A stretch of 47,617 nt of DNA. It comes from Gnetum montanum. Taxonomy: Eukaryota; Streptophyta; Gnetopsida; Gnetales; Gnetaceae. Made by a program: the position numbers and the translations under genes. How positions within the stretch are numbered: position 1 is the stretch's first letter; each line of letters begins with the position of its first letter. The DNA is taken from the NCBI GenBank assembly GCA_015680685.1, contig MNCI01014193.1, forward strand, positions 4,812 to 52,428. Reading direction: 5' to 3'. The notes under the pieces were generated by a model. That model searched no databases and was not told where the DNA came from. It saw nothing but the letters and a program-made list of their open reading frames with translations. Below are positions 20,081 to 31,570 of the stretch, in pieces.

Positions 20081-22645
20081 TTCAATCAAATACATTGTGA
20101 GTAAGCATCACAGTATGGATCTTATGTAGTGTTTGGTTTAAAGGGAACTCAAAGGAATTTGATACAAAGGAAGATGGAAGGACAAGGTTGTCAATCACAA
20201 GTGTATTTAAGGGCTTAGGTGGACTATAGGATCAAAAGAAAGGTCTTCTCTTTGATCGAGTATTTGACCCACTCAATTGATGAACTCGTTGTAGATTAAT
20301 GATCTTGGTAGCATTGCGTTATTACAGTTGAGCTAGTAATTTACCCTGCATAGGTCAAGCAGGTGGTAGCTATGTGGCTAGAGGAGGAACATGTGCAAGG
20401 ATAGTAGGGGGATAAGGAAAAAAGGTGACATTCCTTTTTTCATATGGAGAATGAGTTCAATAATAATCAAAAGGGTGGTAGTGAGATTGAAAAGTAGAAA
20501 CATGAATGGAGAAGTCATGTAGAGATAGGTGTTGCTAAACATAGTACCCATATAGATTAGGTTGTCTGTAAGGGTATTGCTGCCTCAGTGGTGCTAGTGC
20601 CCATGATTATGGTTGCTACCACTATTGATACTACTCATATGGTTGCAATGGAGTTCTACTGGGATAATATTTTTGTTGCTAGTGGAATTACCTAAAATTA
20701 CCTTGAGGATAAGGTAATCTTCTAGAAGTTTATCTTTGTGTTAGTCATGGATTCAAAGTATACACCCCAAACCCCTATAAATGTGACACTATGGGGCAAC
20801 ATCCCTTAGGATGTTCATACTAGTAGTTGTCACACCCACCATCATCATTTGATTCACTTTCTACAACTTCTTCTATTGTAGCAATCTTGCCTTACCTTTT
20901 TGATAGGCACGTTCAACTTCCTTGCACCTCCTGCACTCACGATCACTATCTTGTTCTTTCGACTCTTTAGCAATTTTTAGGACAACTCGAAATCTTCTAT
21001 CCATGGAGTCCCATAACTAATCAACCTTGGTCATAATTTTATATTGAAATTTTTTGAGTGGCAAGGTATTCCTATTCACCATCTCATCAAATGTGGATTC
21101 TTCCTCAGTATCAAAAAATCGAACCTCCCTCTTGCAAATGGAAAGATCGTAGTTATACTCTTCTACACTTTCTCTTTTTCTTAATTTACCCTCCTCTTTA
21201 TCTACCTACTTGATTAGAATTTGTATCTAATGGACACTTAATTCTAATAGTCACCCTTGGGCATAGACACCAAGGGTTCTCCTCATTTCTAATTGAAGCC
21301 TATCTATAATGTGGTAAAGTTGATCCAGTTGAGAATAACCATGGCCAAGACATTTATGCATTAAGGAATAGTATTGACAGATGATGGCATCCAAGGGTTT
21401 GTGTGTTCTTTTTTCCATTCTTGGATTTGTCTTCTGAAGTTGGACACTATGGAGTATGTTTGATATTTATCATTAAACAATTTAAGCATCGTACTCCATC
21501 ATCCAATAGATTCTAGCTCTAAGGACTAGTACTAATTCTCTGCTTCTTTGATGAGTGTCCTTGGAAACAACTTAAGTTTTTGCCACTCCCCCCCCATGTT
21601 TTGCAAGGCACATGCATCCTGAAAAGCTTAGAGACGGTTTTATAGATCAGAGTTATATCCCCCTTTGAACCAAGGAATATTATTCATGTCTAGCCTTTTG
21701 ATCTGACTATCCTTCACATGCCTTGTTGGAATTTGTACTACCTCTACAATATTGAGCATACTTTAGGTAGTAAGAAAAGGCTCATCAAGGCCATGATCAT
21801 GGTGAGTACAATGCCCTCTACTACCCCTTCACTCATGACAATGTGCCTCTCTTGAATGTCTACACCCTTGATCTTGCCTTTCCTAACAGTCCCTTCGATC
21901 ATTTTGGTCCCATTGGTCATTTTGGTCACCTCCATCATGGTCTCGCCTCCTACGATGATAGTTAAAGCTAGAAGAAGAAGATGATGACGACAAAGGTGAA
22001 AAGGAAGGAGGACTAGCACCATCATGATGCCTACTACCATCTCTTTGATGATCATGGCCATGATCACAATCTTGTTTCTTATTTGCATCCATGCCTTGAC
22101 TTGCCCCTCCAAATCCTTCTTTGTCATTGGATCCTTTCTTACTAGAAATAGGATTGTGAATTGTGGACTGCAAGTTTTAGTTTTGACCTCCTTCATTGAA
22201 GTCAAAGAGAGGAATTTCACTAAAAGGAAAACCCCCAAAGAAGGGTTCTTCACCATCTTGTTGGTACAATAGGAATGGAGAATCATTAAATCCTTCTCCC
22301 TTTGCAAATTCATGACATTGTTTTAGCTATCGATCTCATAGACATTGTGCCTCAGTGGGATGATAATCCCTAGCATCAGTATCTTTTGCAACATATTTAG
22401 CATGATGTTCCTAGAGACCCCATCGTATAAGCATTTGTTGGAGCATTATAGGAATGGATTGATCAAGTGGAAACATAATGTTGCCCTCCATGTCATGCCA
22501 CTATAACTATTTGTCCTGATGTAAGATGAAGGTGAAATTGGGTACATACTCATTAGGATGAGTATATACCACTCGATATTGCTAAGGCATCAACTAATGA
22601 TCTCCATCAGACTTTGGTAGAGAAGCACTCTCGCGAGAAGATATT
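20080..22645 (-). pseudogene. gag: RE-3 gag
   Basis: Minus strand. The likely start codon near 22642 has become ATA. N-terminal block: YVPNFTFILHQDK, WHDMEGN (about 22555-22490). Then QDGEEPFFGGFPFSE, a Ser/Asp/Arg-rich linker (PPSFSPLSSSSSSSSFNYHR and DHDGGDQNDQWDQ, 22010-21890), and the capsid-like core DEPFLTT*SMLNI, TRHVKDSQIKRLDMNNIPWF (21790-21660), KLFNDKYQTYSIVSN and RRQIQEWKKE (about 21480-21400). The zinc-knuckle-like segment lies near 20845-20799 (CDNY.YEHPKGCC), with RRLPYPQGN after it and a Pro/Tyr-rich tail. The 189-residue open frame at 21744-22313 is another frame and is not the gag frame. Confidence 0.8.
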
Positions 22646-22785
22646 TCTAGTTAGATGATAAAAATCCATTGTGCTTTTAAACTTTGTTGTAGTAATTGTA
22701 AAATATGATATGACTCTAAGGTTTGTTCCAACGAATTTGAATGATTTCCACTAAATCCTAGATAGCACACAAAACAACCAAAAGG

Positions 22786-22804
22786 TCCCTAGCAATAGTG
22801 CTAA
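22786..22804 (-). other. RE-3 primer binding site (tRNA-Asp, degraded)
   Basis: Minus strand TTAGCACTATTGCTAGGGA directly after the LTR end. It has six differences from the tRNA-Asp PBS in 18 sites, all transitions. Confidence 0.75.
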
Positions 22805-23606
22805 TGATAAGTAGTGAGGTACCCCTGCATCCAACCATATGAATGACTAAGGCGTTTATGTGCGATTTGGTCAAATTCCATGAACCTATAGTTCTCTAGT
22901 GTACTAGTTCCTCTAGGAAGTGAAATGGGCATTGAGAACGTTCATTGTCTTCCCAACTACACTTGTGAAGCTCAAGGGTATGGTTTAAGTGTAATTGAGA
23001 TACATGATTTTTATCATTTTATGTTTTATAAATTTGATCACGTACAACAAGAATGAAAGTAATTTAAGATCTAATTCATCTAATGCCTAGGTAGCCTAAC
23101 AAAAGTACCCATTCCACTTTCCTGGACACTTCCTGAACACATATAACACTGTTGGACTACCAAACGTTAAGCATTTTTAAGTTACCATGCATTGTATGTA
23201 TGCTCGAAGTGGTCGTGCTTGTGTTTATTAACAACTAGAAATTAATTGTTTAATTAAAATGCATGAACATTAATCTATTCTCAGTGCTACAAGGATTGTC
23301 AAAAGAGTTCATTTTTATTCCCGTCACACTGCTGCACTCAAAAACATCAGTGTTCAAACAAAGATCCATACACACTTAGACTCCTACTATGGGCACTTAG
23401 AAAATATTCTAACTTTGGAGGAAACAAACTACGAGAGCTTTGCTAACTATAATAAAAATTGATATGAAAATCATGTGCCCAAGTGCTATATTTATAGGCT
23501 GGTGTATACCCCACAATATCGAATATCCGACATTTCATCCTAGGATCTAACATTGAATACCCAATGTTGAATCCAATATTAGAGCATGCAAAAACATGAT
23601 TCATCA
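22805..23606 (-). repeat. RE-3 5' LTR
   Basis: Minus strand TGATGAATCATG (23606) to CTACTTATCA (22805), 802 bp. The TATA box is at 23490-23496. The U3 array (23595-23505) has AATATTGGATTC, ACATTGGGTATTC and ATATTCGATATTG units. It pairs with 4465-5290. Confidence 0.87.
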
Positions 23607-26015
23607 ATGTCTTTGTGATGCTTGAACTCAGCCTCATGCAACAAGTACAAGCTAGCCACTTATTTCTCCAATTCTAACCATGAACATCTAGTAGTCAACA
23701 TGGCTAGATTTGCATAACAAAGATTCACAAGCTCCACATATTCTATCATCTCTTCAACTTGTAACTCCTTCATGTAGATTTATGCTTTTTTGTAGGCATC
23801 TATCCCATTAACAATGGGTTGTTACACTTCTTTTCCTTGTTGAAGTTGTTGGAGGGTTTCATTCACTTTCTTCTTCACCAACTAGGTGTATTTTTCATTT
23901 ACTTCCTTTTGTAGACCAACTTGTTCTTTGTAATGGTCCTTAACTCTCTCAAATTTGAGAACCTTAAATTTCTAGGTGACTACCTCGATTGCAATTTTCT
24001 AGTAAAGGGTGCAGACCTCCTCCATGGAGAAATTTTTGTTTCCTACTATTGATCTTCTAAGTTCTGTGTTTACTTTGGCCAATTGCTCCTGTCGTTGATG
24101 GATAAAATCGATTAATTATTGATTGCACTCATTAATATTCCATAGGTAATGATTCTTTGCAATCAACTATATGTTCTCCTAGTAGGTCTGATCCAAGGCC
24201 TTCTAAATCTTGTGATGTGTGGCTTCTACCAAGGATCAATAGAATACCATTATCTCCATTGCATCATTAACCTCTTTTAGTTTATTGTGAAGCTGTTCCA
24301 TAGCTTCATCTCTTATCAATGTTGGGTTTAGGAATGCAAGGTTGGCAATCTGGGCTCTTAATTCAGCAACTTTAATAGCCAAACATTCATTTAGCTTTCT
24401 GGTTATTTCAAGTTGCCCCTCCAAGATGATATTCTTATCCCTTGCCTCAAGTAACTCTGACTAGGTTGTAGTAATATTGTCTAGAAGGTCAAAGACATTT
24501 GAAAGCAATTGCTTGGTTCCACCAGTTAGTCCAACAATTCTTCATGCTATGCTACATTTATTCTACCACCTATGATTTTTGCAGACATCTACACATCCTT
24601 GAGTGCAATGATGTCTGGTGTAGATGCCCAAGTGTGTTGAGCATTTTAACAATATGATCAACAACCACTTTTTCTATAGTCTCCTGTCCTTGGTGCTACA
24701 TCTCCTACCCCCTTATCCTTGTCAAGGTCACAGCATTCCCAAAGATTTCTAGGAGTGACTATTATTCTGTGAGAGATATTATAACCTCTTTGGCACTCAT
24801 ATTTGACCTTGTAGGCAACTATGTTCTTTGGGTTGAAAAAATGAATCCACCTCCACCCATCAAGCTGATTGTCCAAGGCACCTCATTTAGGTGACTCATT
24901 TCTAGTCTGTACATGGATGAGTCCCCATCACTCATGCCTACTCATTACTCTTGTTCACTCAAGAGTCATTCTCTATATTCATGCAACCGTTGGGCAGTTG
25001 TAGCGATGTCTAGCATGGTTGTTTGAGTGGCAAGTGGAGGTGATGATTGCTACTTCTTTTCTTACATAGTCATTGCAGACATCTTATCTTTCATCATTCT
25101 TTCCCAATTAGTAGTTAGAACATGCCTGACAGCATCATTGGTGTAACAAACTATTCTTCTCATTTGACAAATTTTCCTAATGAGGCATGGAAAGGGGAGT
25201 GCCTTCCTTCCATGTTCATTTTCTTTAAATCACTTCTCCATCTCTAGATAGATCAACTGTATAAGGTTTATGGGGAATCTCTCACTAAGAGTGGGGCATG
25301 CTTGGGTAGAGAAGGTGGTGATTTTACTTGGACTCACAATGGGATTAAGATGAAAGGCCACAATCTTGTAGTGGATTCTCTCTATCGCTGTGAGCATGCC
25401 AAACTCCTTGTGGTCAATACCATAGAACTGTTTTATCCATTCTTTCTTGATGGTGGGATCCATATGCATTGGGATGTCAGCAAGACTTGCCCCTATTTCT
25501 AGCAAACTAAGCACTTGTATAATGGCCTACACTAAGTAGGACACTGAGATGTCCTTGATTTTGACTATTGAACCAGCCTGCTTGTTGTTCTAGAATAGGA
25601 ATTTCTCTTCCATGTACCACTCCTGGGTGGAAGTGATGATTGGTCACATGCGGAGGCCTTTAGCTAGTCATGTACTTCTTTTTGTGCTTGCTCTAGGAAA
25701 AAGCCAAATCTTAACTCTTAAAGCACTATTTTTTGGACCTCTCATGATCTAATCTGCTTCAACCAAACTTCTGTCAAAGTCACCTCAAGATTTGCTTGTT
25801 GTGTTGGTGCATCATCCATATGGGAGTGTTTTGTTGCTGCTGTTGGTTCTAGAATCTATCTAATAAATTCCACCTCTACCTCTTCCCTAACAAGACCTAT
25901 GATGTGGGTTGCAAGCAATTCTTCTTGGTTCTATTCTTAGCCTCTTCCTATTCTAGGCCATTTCTCCCTTGATTAAAATGGTCCTACTTTGTGTATGCTT
26001 TCCTTTTGGTGCCAT
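23607..26015 (-). pseudogene. RE-2 ORF2, N-terminal and central part
   Basis: Minus-strand ORF2 from ATG at 26015 (MAPKGKHTQSGPF), interrupted at 23607 by RE-3 and continued at 4464. Visible blocks: the RE-4-like FGFFLEQAQKEVHD*LKASA (about 25715-25655), a segment around 24876-24660 ending in IEKVVVDHI (RE-4: KVIIDHI), then a coiled coil. In the coiled coil, QLEITRKLNECLAIKVAELR (24424-24350), NKLKEVNDAMEI and FSMEEVCTLY*KIAIEV (about 24040-23985) match RE-4 SIEEVHTIHQKIAIEI. Three independently inserted copies keep the same domain order, so it once encoded a protein. Function unknown; a structural, chromatin-binding or RNP role is conceivable. The left TSD-related bases ATGTC are at 23607-23611. 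Confidence 0.68.
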
Positions 26016-26304
26016 CTATGGTCACAACACATCCATGGATTAGTAAATATAATGTGTAGCTTTAAATTTTTGCATAACTTCTCTTGTTAGTTAGTTACAC
26101 TTTGGTTAAGGTTGGACCATGGTAGATTTATATTTTATTAATTATTTAGCATAAATATTACTAGAGCTTGTTGGAAAGGTGTAACTCTTGTAATTTGATG
26201 TTTAACAGTTGAATTTTTAATTAAACCTTTATGGGAGTTATAAAAATGGTAAAAAAATTTCTATAAAAATGGCACATTTGTGATCCCCATGATGAAGAGC
26301 TTAC
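26016..26304 (-). other. Predicted intron before RE-2 ORF2
   Basis: Minus strand: donor AG|GTAAGC at 26304 and acceptor CCATAG ending at 26016, directly before the ORF2 ATG. Length 289 nt, AT-rich. The same donor-acceptor placement occurs in RE-1. Confidence 0.6.
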
Positions 26305-26429
26305 CTCTAGTAGCTACAGGGTTGATGAACAAAGTGATTTGGATAAATGGTTACAAAGGTATGGGCTTTGGAAGGTTTTAGGCTCTAAAATTTTGAAAAA
26401 CTCCCTTGGCATTTGTGAGAAAATGTAAA

Positions 26430-26560
26430 ATTTTCAAAGTGGGGTCATGTATATATATACTATTTTTCCCTTACATTAATGGGGCCCTATATATGGGGCC
26501 TTGTATATGGGTCTACTTTGTCAACAAGGCCTCGTATATGGGGCCCTTAGGTAAAAATTT
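26430..26560 (-). promoter_or_regulatory. RE-2 internal LTR-like promoter
   Basis: A TATATATA box at 26451-26459 is preceded (minus sense) by GGCC-flanked repeats at 26480-26546 (GGGGCCC, AAGGCCTCGTATATGGGG). The + strand CAAGGCCTCGTATATGGGG (26524-26542) resembles CAAGGCCCCGTCGATGGGG in U3 of this element's 3' LTR (3768-3786), in the same relative orientation. AAGGGAG in the leader echoes RE-1 and RE-4. Presumed to drive ORF2. Confidence 0.55.
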
Positions 26561-27906
26561 GAAATTTAAATATCTCAAAAAGAAATAAGGAATTTTTCAA
26601 TGAATTTGGGGTCCATGGAGTTCCAAAAAAGCCAAGAATATGATAAAAGCATTAAAGAGAGTCTTTGAAAGCTCAAAAATTAAAAATTTTGATGGAGAAC
26701 ATTTTTATTGAATAAAATATGTAAAAGAGCACATGTTTTGATGTAGAAGATGGGTCTATGAAAGATTTTGATTACAAGAATGCCTAAGGATAAGGTACCT
26801 AACGAATCCAACCAGGGGATATGCAAATGGGTCCTTCTGATAGTAGGCACATGCCTTGTTTTTCCTTGCATAACCTCACCCTAAGGAGTCTATGGGCCCC
26901 ATAGGTGATTAATGGTTGATGAAAGTTAAGGACCAAAACCCAAAAGATTCTACCTAAGAATTCAAATACATTAGACAAAGACATGGAATCAAGAACATGG
27001 ACATTGGCAATGAGTTGAATTATGATCAACATAGATGGATGATGGAGAAGTGGAATGGAATTCCAAATTGAGGTCATACGGAGTCCCTTATGGATTTTGT
27101 GTTTAAATGACTTGAGAAGATCCATCCTTAGTCCAAACCAAAACTAACTTCTTTCAATGACTTTGCATTGTCACTCCAAGATTGATCCACCCCCTTGAGA
27201 TATAAGAATGCACAAGAATGCTTGGGTGCTTGAGTGTTTTCATAAGATTCTTACCATTCCATGTCATCCAATAACAAAAAGTCAAATAAAGTTTTTGCAT
27301 GGTGTGGTTCCCATAACTAGTGCTTGTAGTCCATTTATTTGTCTAAGGGTTATTGAGTTCCCTTGAAGTCACACCCTATACAAATCTTTAAATCCTTCTC
27401 AATTTCAAAAACTACAAAGGTCAACAATTTATTAAAATTTAATTTAATGAAAGGGACCTCAAACTTCCAAAATAAAGAAAACCATAGAGTTTGTGAATGG
27501 GTGGATGTCATTGACTCACTGCCTATTCCATGAAAAAGAAATCATGACTAAGTCATTGGTACAAAAATTTAAAAATAGAAACTAGACATTAGCAAACAAA
27601 ACATTAAGCACAAACCATCATTAGTAACAACTACAACACCACTATGTCCTATTGGCACAAAGCACATTCATTAGAAAAAATTTGAAAATCACACTAAGAA
27701 AATAAAGTAAAATATATAAGAAAGTGTAAAATATTCAAGAAATATTTAAATGTACTAATGATGGTGTGAAACAAAAATGGTGTAAAATAGGAAAAAGATT
27801 TAAAATCAGAAAGATGTAAAAGAAACAAACTGAAAAGACAAAAATGTGTAAAACAAAAAATTAGAAAAACTGAGGAGCCATGTAGATGATTAGCATGGAT
27901 GGGAAT
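26561..27906 (-). other. RE-2 spacer between integrase and internal promoter
   Basis: Non-coding and homologous in blocks to the RE-3 spacer 14760-16420, including the GTGTAAAA-rich stretch after the integrase (27720-27860). Open frames here (26680-26871, 26799-27125, 27694-27963) are not conserved as proteins between the two copies. Confidence 0.6.
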
Positions 27907-27922
27907 CTCCCCCATGACTAAG
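27907..27922 (-). other. RE-2 SHGG/PPT-like motif after integrase
   Basis: Minus strand CTTAGTCATGGGGGAG encodes LSHGGD at the polyprotein end. The nucleotide core equals the 3' PPT. Confidence 0.65.
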
Positions 27923-27924
27923 TT

Positions 27925-29150
27925 GGAAGGAGGAGATTCACAAAATTGAATGTGATTGTCCATCCGTTAAGGTATTTGTTATACTGGCTTGCCTTGTTTC
28001 ATGGAAAGGCTTTACTTGTTGGATGTTGATCAACTACTTTTTACTTGAGCTCTCAGGTTTGTATATGGTCATAGCTCCAAAAGGTTTTTATCAATTATAT
28101 AAGGTCCCTCCTAAAATTTTTGGAACTTTGTTTTCTAAGGTACATGTGTGGGGTTCAAGTAGAGAACCATCTCTCCAAGTTGAAATTTCACTTTCTGTAT
28201 TCTAAGGTCATGTTGTTGCTTGTTGAATGCTTTGTGTAATTCATTCAAAGATAGGGTCAATAATCGATTTTCATCTAGCACATTAAGGTTGATCAATCTT
28301 TCTTTTTATGCTAGGCTCAAGTCAAGATTCATTGCACAGGTTGTTGAGAGTGTATGGAGCTTAGATTGAACTGGGAGCGTTGGAAGTTTCTTGTACACTA
28401 ACTCATAGGGAGAGTAGCCAATATGAAGTTTCCATGTTGAGTGGTAGGCCCAAAGGGCATTTTTGATTTTTATGCTCCAGTCTCTCTTATATTTTCTTAT
28501 GGTCCTTGTTAGGATCTTTGTGATCTCCCTATTAGTTGCCTTTGCTTAACCATTGGCTTGGGCATGATAGGGTGTTTTTACTTTATGTATGACACCCAAG
28601 CATTACATAAGTTTTTGAAAAGTGGCATCTATGAAATGAGTTCCATTGTCAAAAATTAGTGCACATGGCATCCCAAACCTATTTACAACATTTTATTATA
28701 TAAATCTAATAGAAGTGGATGATGTACAGTCAATGATAGCTACTACTTCCACCCATTTGGTGCAGTAGTCAATTGCTATGATGATATATGCCTTTCCATT
28801 GGACATGGGTCTGATAGGACCTATGAAGTCTATGCCCCATATGTCAAAGGGATTTAGTGATTAAATCCACTATTAAGGGCCCTCCATTCGAGCGATCATC
28901 CTACCATCTCATTGACAACATTCGCAAGATTGGACAAACTGGTGGACATCCCTAAAGATTGTAGACCAATAGTATCCTACAATTAAGATTTTTATGGCCA
29001 TGCATCTCCCTACATAGTGGCATCTACAAGGGCCTTTGTGAACATCCTAGAGAATACGTAGTTGATTTGCATTAAGGACATACCAATGAACTAGGCCATT
29101 GGTGCACACCTTGTAAAGGTGTCTATTGATTTCCATGAAGTATTTTTCCC
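27925..29150 (-). pseudogene. pol: RE-2 integrase
   Basis: HHCC region about 29150-28890. Catalytic core about 28825-28480: [23 protein letters not shown] with the first Asp kept, IFDNGTHF with the second Asp, then YHAQANG*AKATNRE where the catalytic Glu is Lys. C-terminal part: RKYKRDWSIKIKNALWAYHS, KVKFQLGEMVLYLNP and FWEGPYII (28112-28093), the GPY/F module. One stop falls at a former Gln codon. The loss of Glu contrasts with RE-3, which lost the first Asp. Confidence 0.85.
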
Positions 29151-29399
29151 GATGAAGAAAGTATTGTTTCTTACTAAAGTCTAGATCTTGTGACATCTCC
29201 TAAGTGAGAACGTAAGTGAGGATGCCATCATACCATTTTGTTTCTATAGGTACTTGGTCATTTATTACTCTTGTAAAGAGGAGTTCATTTGAAAATTGAT
29301 CAAAGAGTGAGCTCTTCTCCTTTTATTTATCCCATCTTAACCGAGAGAGGTGGTCAGTAGCCACATTCTTAGTCCATTACTGATCTATCATTGTGAGAT

Positions 29400-29750
29400 C
29401 AGATTCCTACAAGATCATGAGACACCATATGATATGGGGGCTCACCATTGGCTTATTCATTAGGAAGCAAATGGCACTATGATCTATGAGCACAAATGCC
29501 TTAGAGCCAAGCACATAGTGCCTGAACTTTTTGAGAGGATGAACCACTACCATTAGTCCTTTCTCAGTTGTGATGTAATTCAATTGTGCACCCAAAAGTC
29601 TTTGGCTCACACAGTGAATGTAATATGGACATTTCTTATCATCCAACTACATAAGCATGGCTCCCAAGGCATAATTAGATGCATTTGTTATTATATGAAA
29701 TGATCTAGACTAGTTTGGTGCTTGTAGAATTGGAGTTCCTATGAGTTTTT
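29400..29750 (-). pseudogene. pol: RE-2 RNase H domain
   Basis: Minus strand TNASNYALGAMLM, a stop, LDDKKCPYYIHCVSQRLLGA, TTEKGLMVVV, LKKFRHYVLG and LIDHSAICFLMNK. The first catalytic Asp is Asn and the catalytic Glu position is Gly, so this copy is inactive. It is otherwise collinear with 17900-18300 of RE-3. Confidence 0.83.
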
Positions 29751-30640
29751 CTTTTAATAATTATAATGCATGTTCACACTCCTTGGGCCAAATGAATGGA
29801 GCATCTTTTTTTGTAAGCTCAACCAATGACTTTGCAATCTTAGAGAAATTCTCTATAAACTGTTAGTAATAGCCAATGTGTCTAAGGTATGATCAAACAT
29901 CTTTGATTGTCTTTGGATGGCTTGTGATTCCTTGGATGACCCTTATCTTTTTAGGATTTACTTCAATCCCTTCTTGTAAAATTTAGTGCCCTAGCACTAT
30001 GCCTTTTTGGACCATTAGATGGCTTTTCTGCTAATTAGGCCTAAGGTTTATTTGAACACATCTTTTCAGTAACTATTCAAGGTGATCAAAGGCTTACTCA
30101 AATGTAGCCCCATAGGTAGAGAAGTAATCCATAAAGACTTCTACGACACTACTAATCTCCTATTGAAAAATACTAAGGACTAGGCATTGAAATGTTTAAG
30201 GACATTAGATAGACCAAATGGCATCTTACAATATGCAAAAGTCCCCTAGGGACTTGTGAATGTTGTCTTCGCTTAATCTATGGATGCAATTTGGATTTGG
30301 TTATAGCCACTATAACCATCCAAGAAGCTATAATAACAATGCCTATAAATGGTATCCAACACTTGGTCCACAGATGACAATGGAAAATGATCTTTAAAGG
30401 TTGTTATGTTCAATAGCCTAAAGTCGATGTAGACCCACCACTTGCCATCTTTCTTTGGCACAATTACAAGTGGGCTAATCCACTCACTATCTACGATGGG
30501 ATAGATGAACCTTGCCTTGAGGAAATGTTCTATTTTCTCCTTGATGATTTGCTTTAGCTTCAAATTCAATCACCACTATGATTACCTTCTTGGCTTCATG
30601 GCTAGGCCATTGTAAATACGATGTTGGTATATCCCTAAAT
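29750..30640 (-). pseudogene. pol: RE-2 reverse transcriptase
   Basis: The N-terminal two-thirds is open at 30569-30273: LKARFIYPIVDSEWISPLV, VPKKDGKWWVYIDFRLLN, FPLSSVDQVLDTI and YYSFLDGYSGYNQIQIA. These are RT fingers and palm with the first catalytic Asp. Then TFAYCKMPFGLSNV, and the active-site box reads VFMDYFSTYGATFE (30138-30110), with the second Asp of FMDD changed to Tyr. The thumb and connection are broken by stops. It pairs with the RE-3 copy at 18300-19120. Confidence 0.88.
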
Positions 30641-30659
30641 TGATTTCAATTAATTCAAG

Positions 30660-31570
30660 ATATGATCAAGCAAAGGTTTTTGGTCATTTGTTGACCAACT
30701 ACAACAGCTTGTATTTTTGTTTAGAAGCAATATTTACATTGATGATAACTAGCTTACCATTATCTAAAAATGCATATTTCATGCCAGTTGGTAGAGTTTT
30801 TAACTCTAGGGACTCTTGCTTGAAATTATTAGGGATTTCCAACTCTTTCCAATAGGTATCATCATCTTCATCATCAAAGAATTGATGATGAACTTGCTCA
30901 AGTTCATCAATTCCTTCAACATAAACACATGTCAAGCTCTCAGTAGGTTACATGCATAGTGTGCTGCTATCAGAGTTAGTTATCAGCCACTGGATGCCCT
31001 CCTGTTTTGTGGCTACTGCATATAGGCACCTTTGGATATCTATTTCATGTGCACACTGATTGCATGCTTTGATGAATGTACTATTAATCTATCATACTTT
31101 TTGCATACAATTGCACCCATTATCACTTTATGTAATGCATGGAACACGCTTCTTCTCTAGTTATCCAAAATCATTTTTCATGGGGATTTTCAAAGATAGG
31201 TCCCTGATACCCATTCGTGCATCAACCTTGCTTAACCAAGCCATTTCCATAATGATGGGAAAATTACCTTTGCAATTCTCTACCTTGATCACCAAAAGAT
31301 TAGTAGGATAAGACCACCCACAAACTATAGTCATGATGTCCTCCATTAGTCCCAAAGGGACAATGATTGACTAGTTTATCAATTTCAAATAGATGTTACT
31401 CTTTTTGAGAGGTGGTAGGCTCTAGGCCTTGTACATGTCATGGGAGATGAGATTGACACTAGAACCAAAATCAAGAAGAGCCTTGCATGACTCATGTCCA
31501 GTGATCTGCAAGTAAATAAGAGGACTTTCCAAGTTAGATCTTTTCATGGAAATATTGCCAACCTTGATCC
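30660..31570 (-). pseudogene. pol: RE-2 aspartic protease and linker to RT
   Basis: Protease active site ALLDFGSSVNLISHDMY at 31488-31434; the usual Ser after Asp is Phe. It continues with SIIVPLGLMEDIMTIVCGWS (about 31385-31310) and KGNFPIIMEMAWLSKVDARM (31290-31190). The linker 30935-30699 has FFDDEDDDTYW and LELKTLPTGMKYAFLDN, typical of the segment between protease and RT in Tat/Athila polyproteins. The enzyme matures the Gag-Pol precursor. Confidence 0.8.

Larger units (their letters stand above)
4465..23606 (-). mobile_element. RE-3: Tat/Athila-like retrotransposon lacking ORF2, interrupted by RE-4
   Basis: Minus-strand order: 5' LTR 23606-22805, PBS, gag, protease, RT, RNase H, integrase, SHGG/PPT-like motif, spacer down to 14754, RE-4 insertion, short 3' untranslated region 5635-5306, PPT, 3' LTR 5290-4465. 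Both LTRs share a U3 of AATATCGAATATCC-type repeats and the CCTATAAATATAG TATA context. Without RE-4 it is about 10 kb, about 3 kb shorter than RE-2, because ORF2 and the internal promoter are missing. It lies in RE-2 ORF2 with a near-perfect TSD. Confidence 0.85.

Noticed and set aside
21744-22313. Longest open frame in the window (189 codons, minus)
   Set aside because: It is out of frame with the gag blocks conserved in RE-2, RE-1 and RE-4. The neighbouring frame carries the Ser-rich linker and the core, so this is a shadow.
26799-27125. 108-codon minus-strand ORF in the RE-2 spacer
   Set aside because: The aligned RE-3 spacer (about 15085-15400) has no matching open frame, so it is not conserved as protein.
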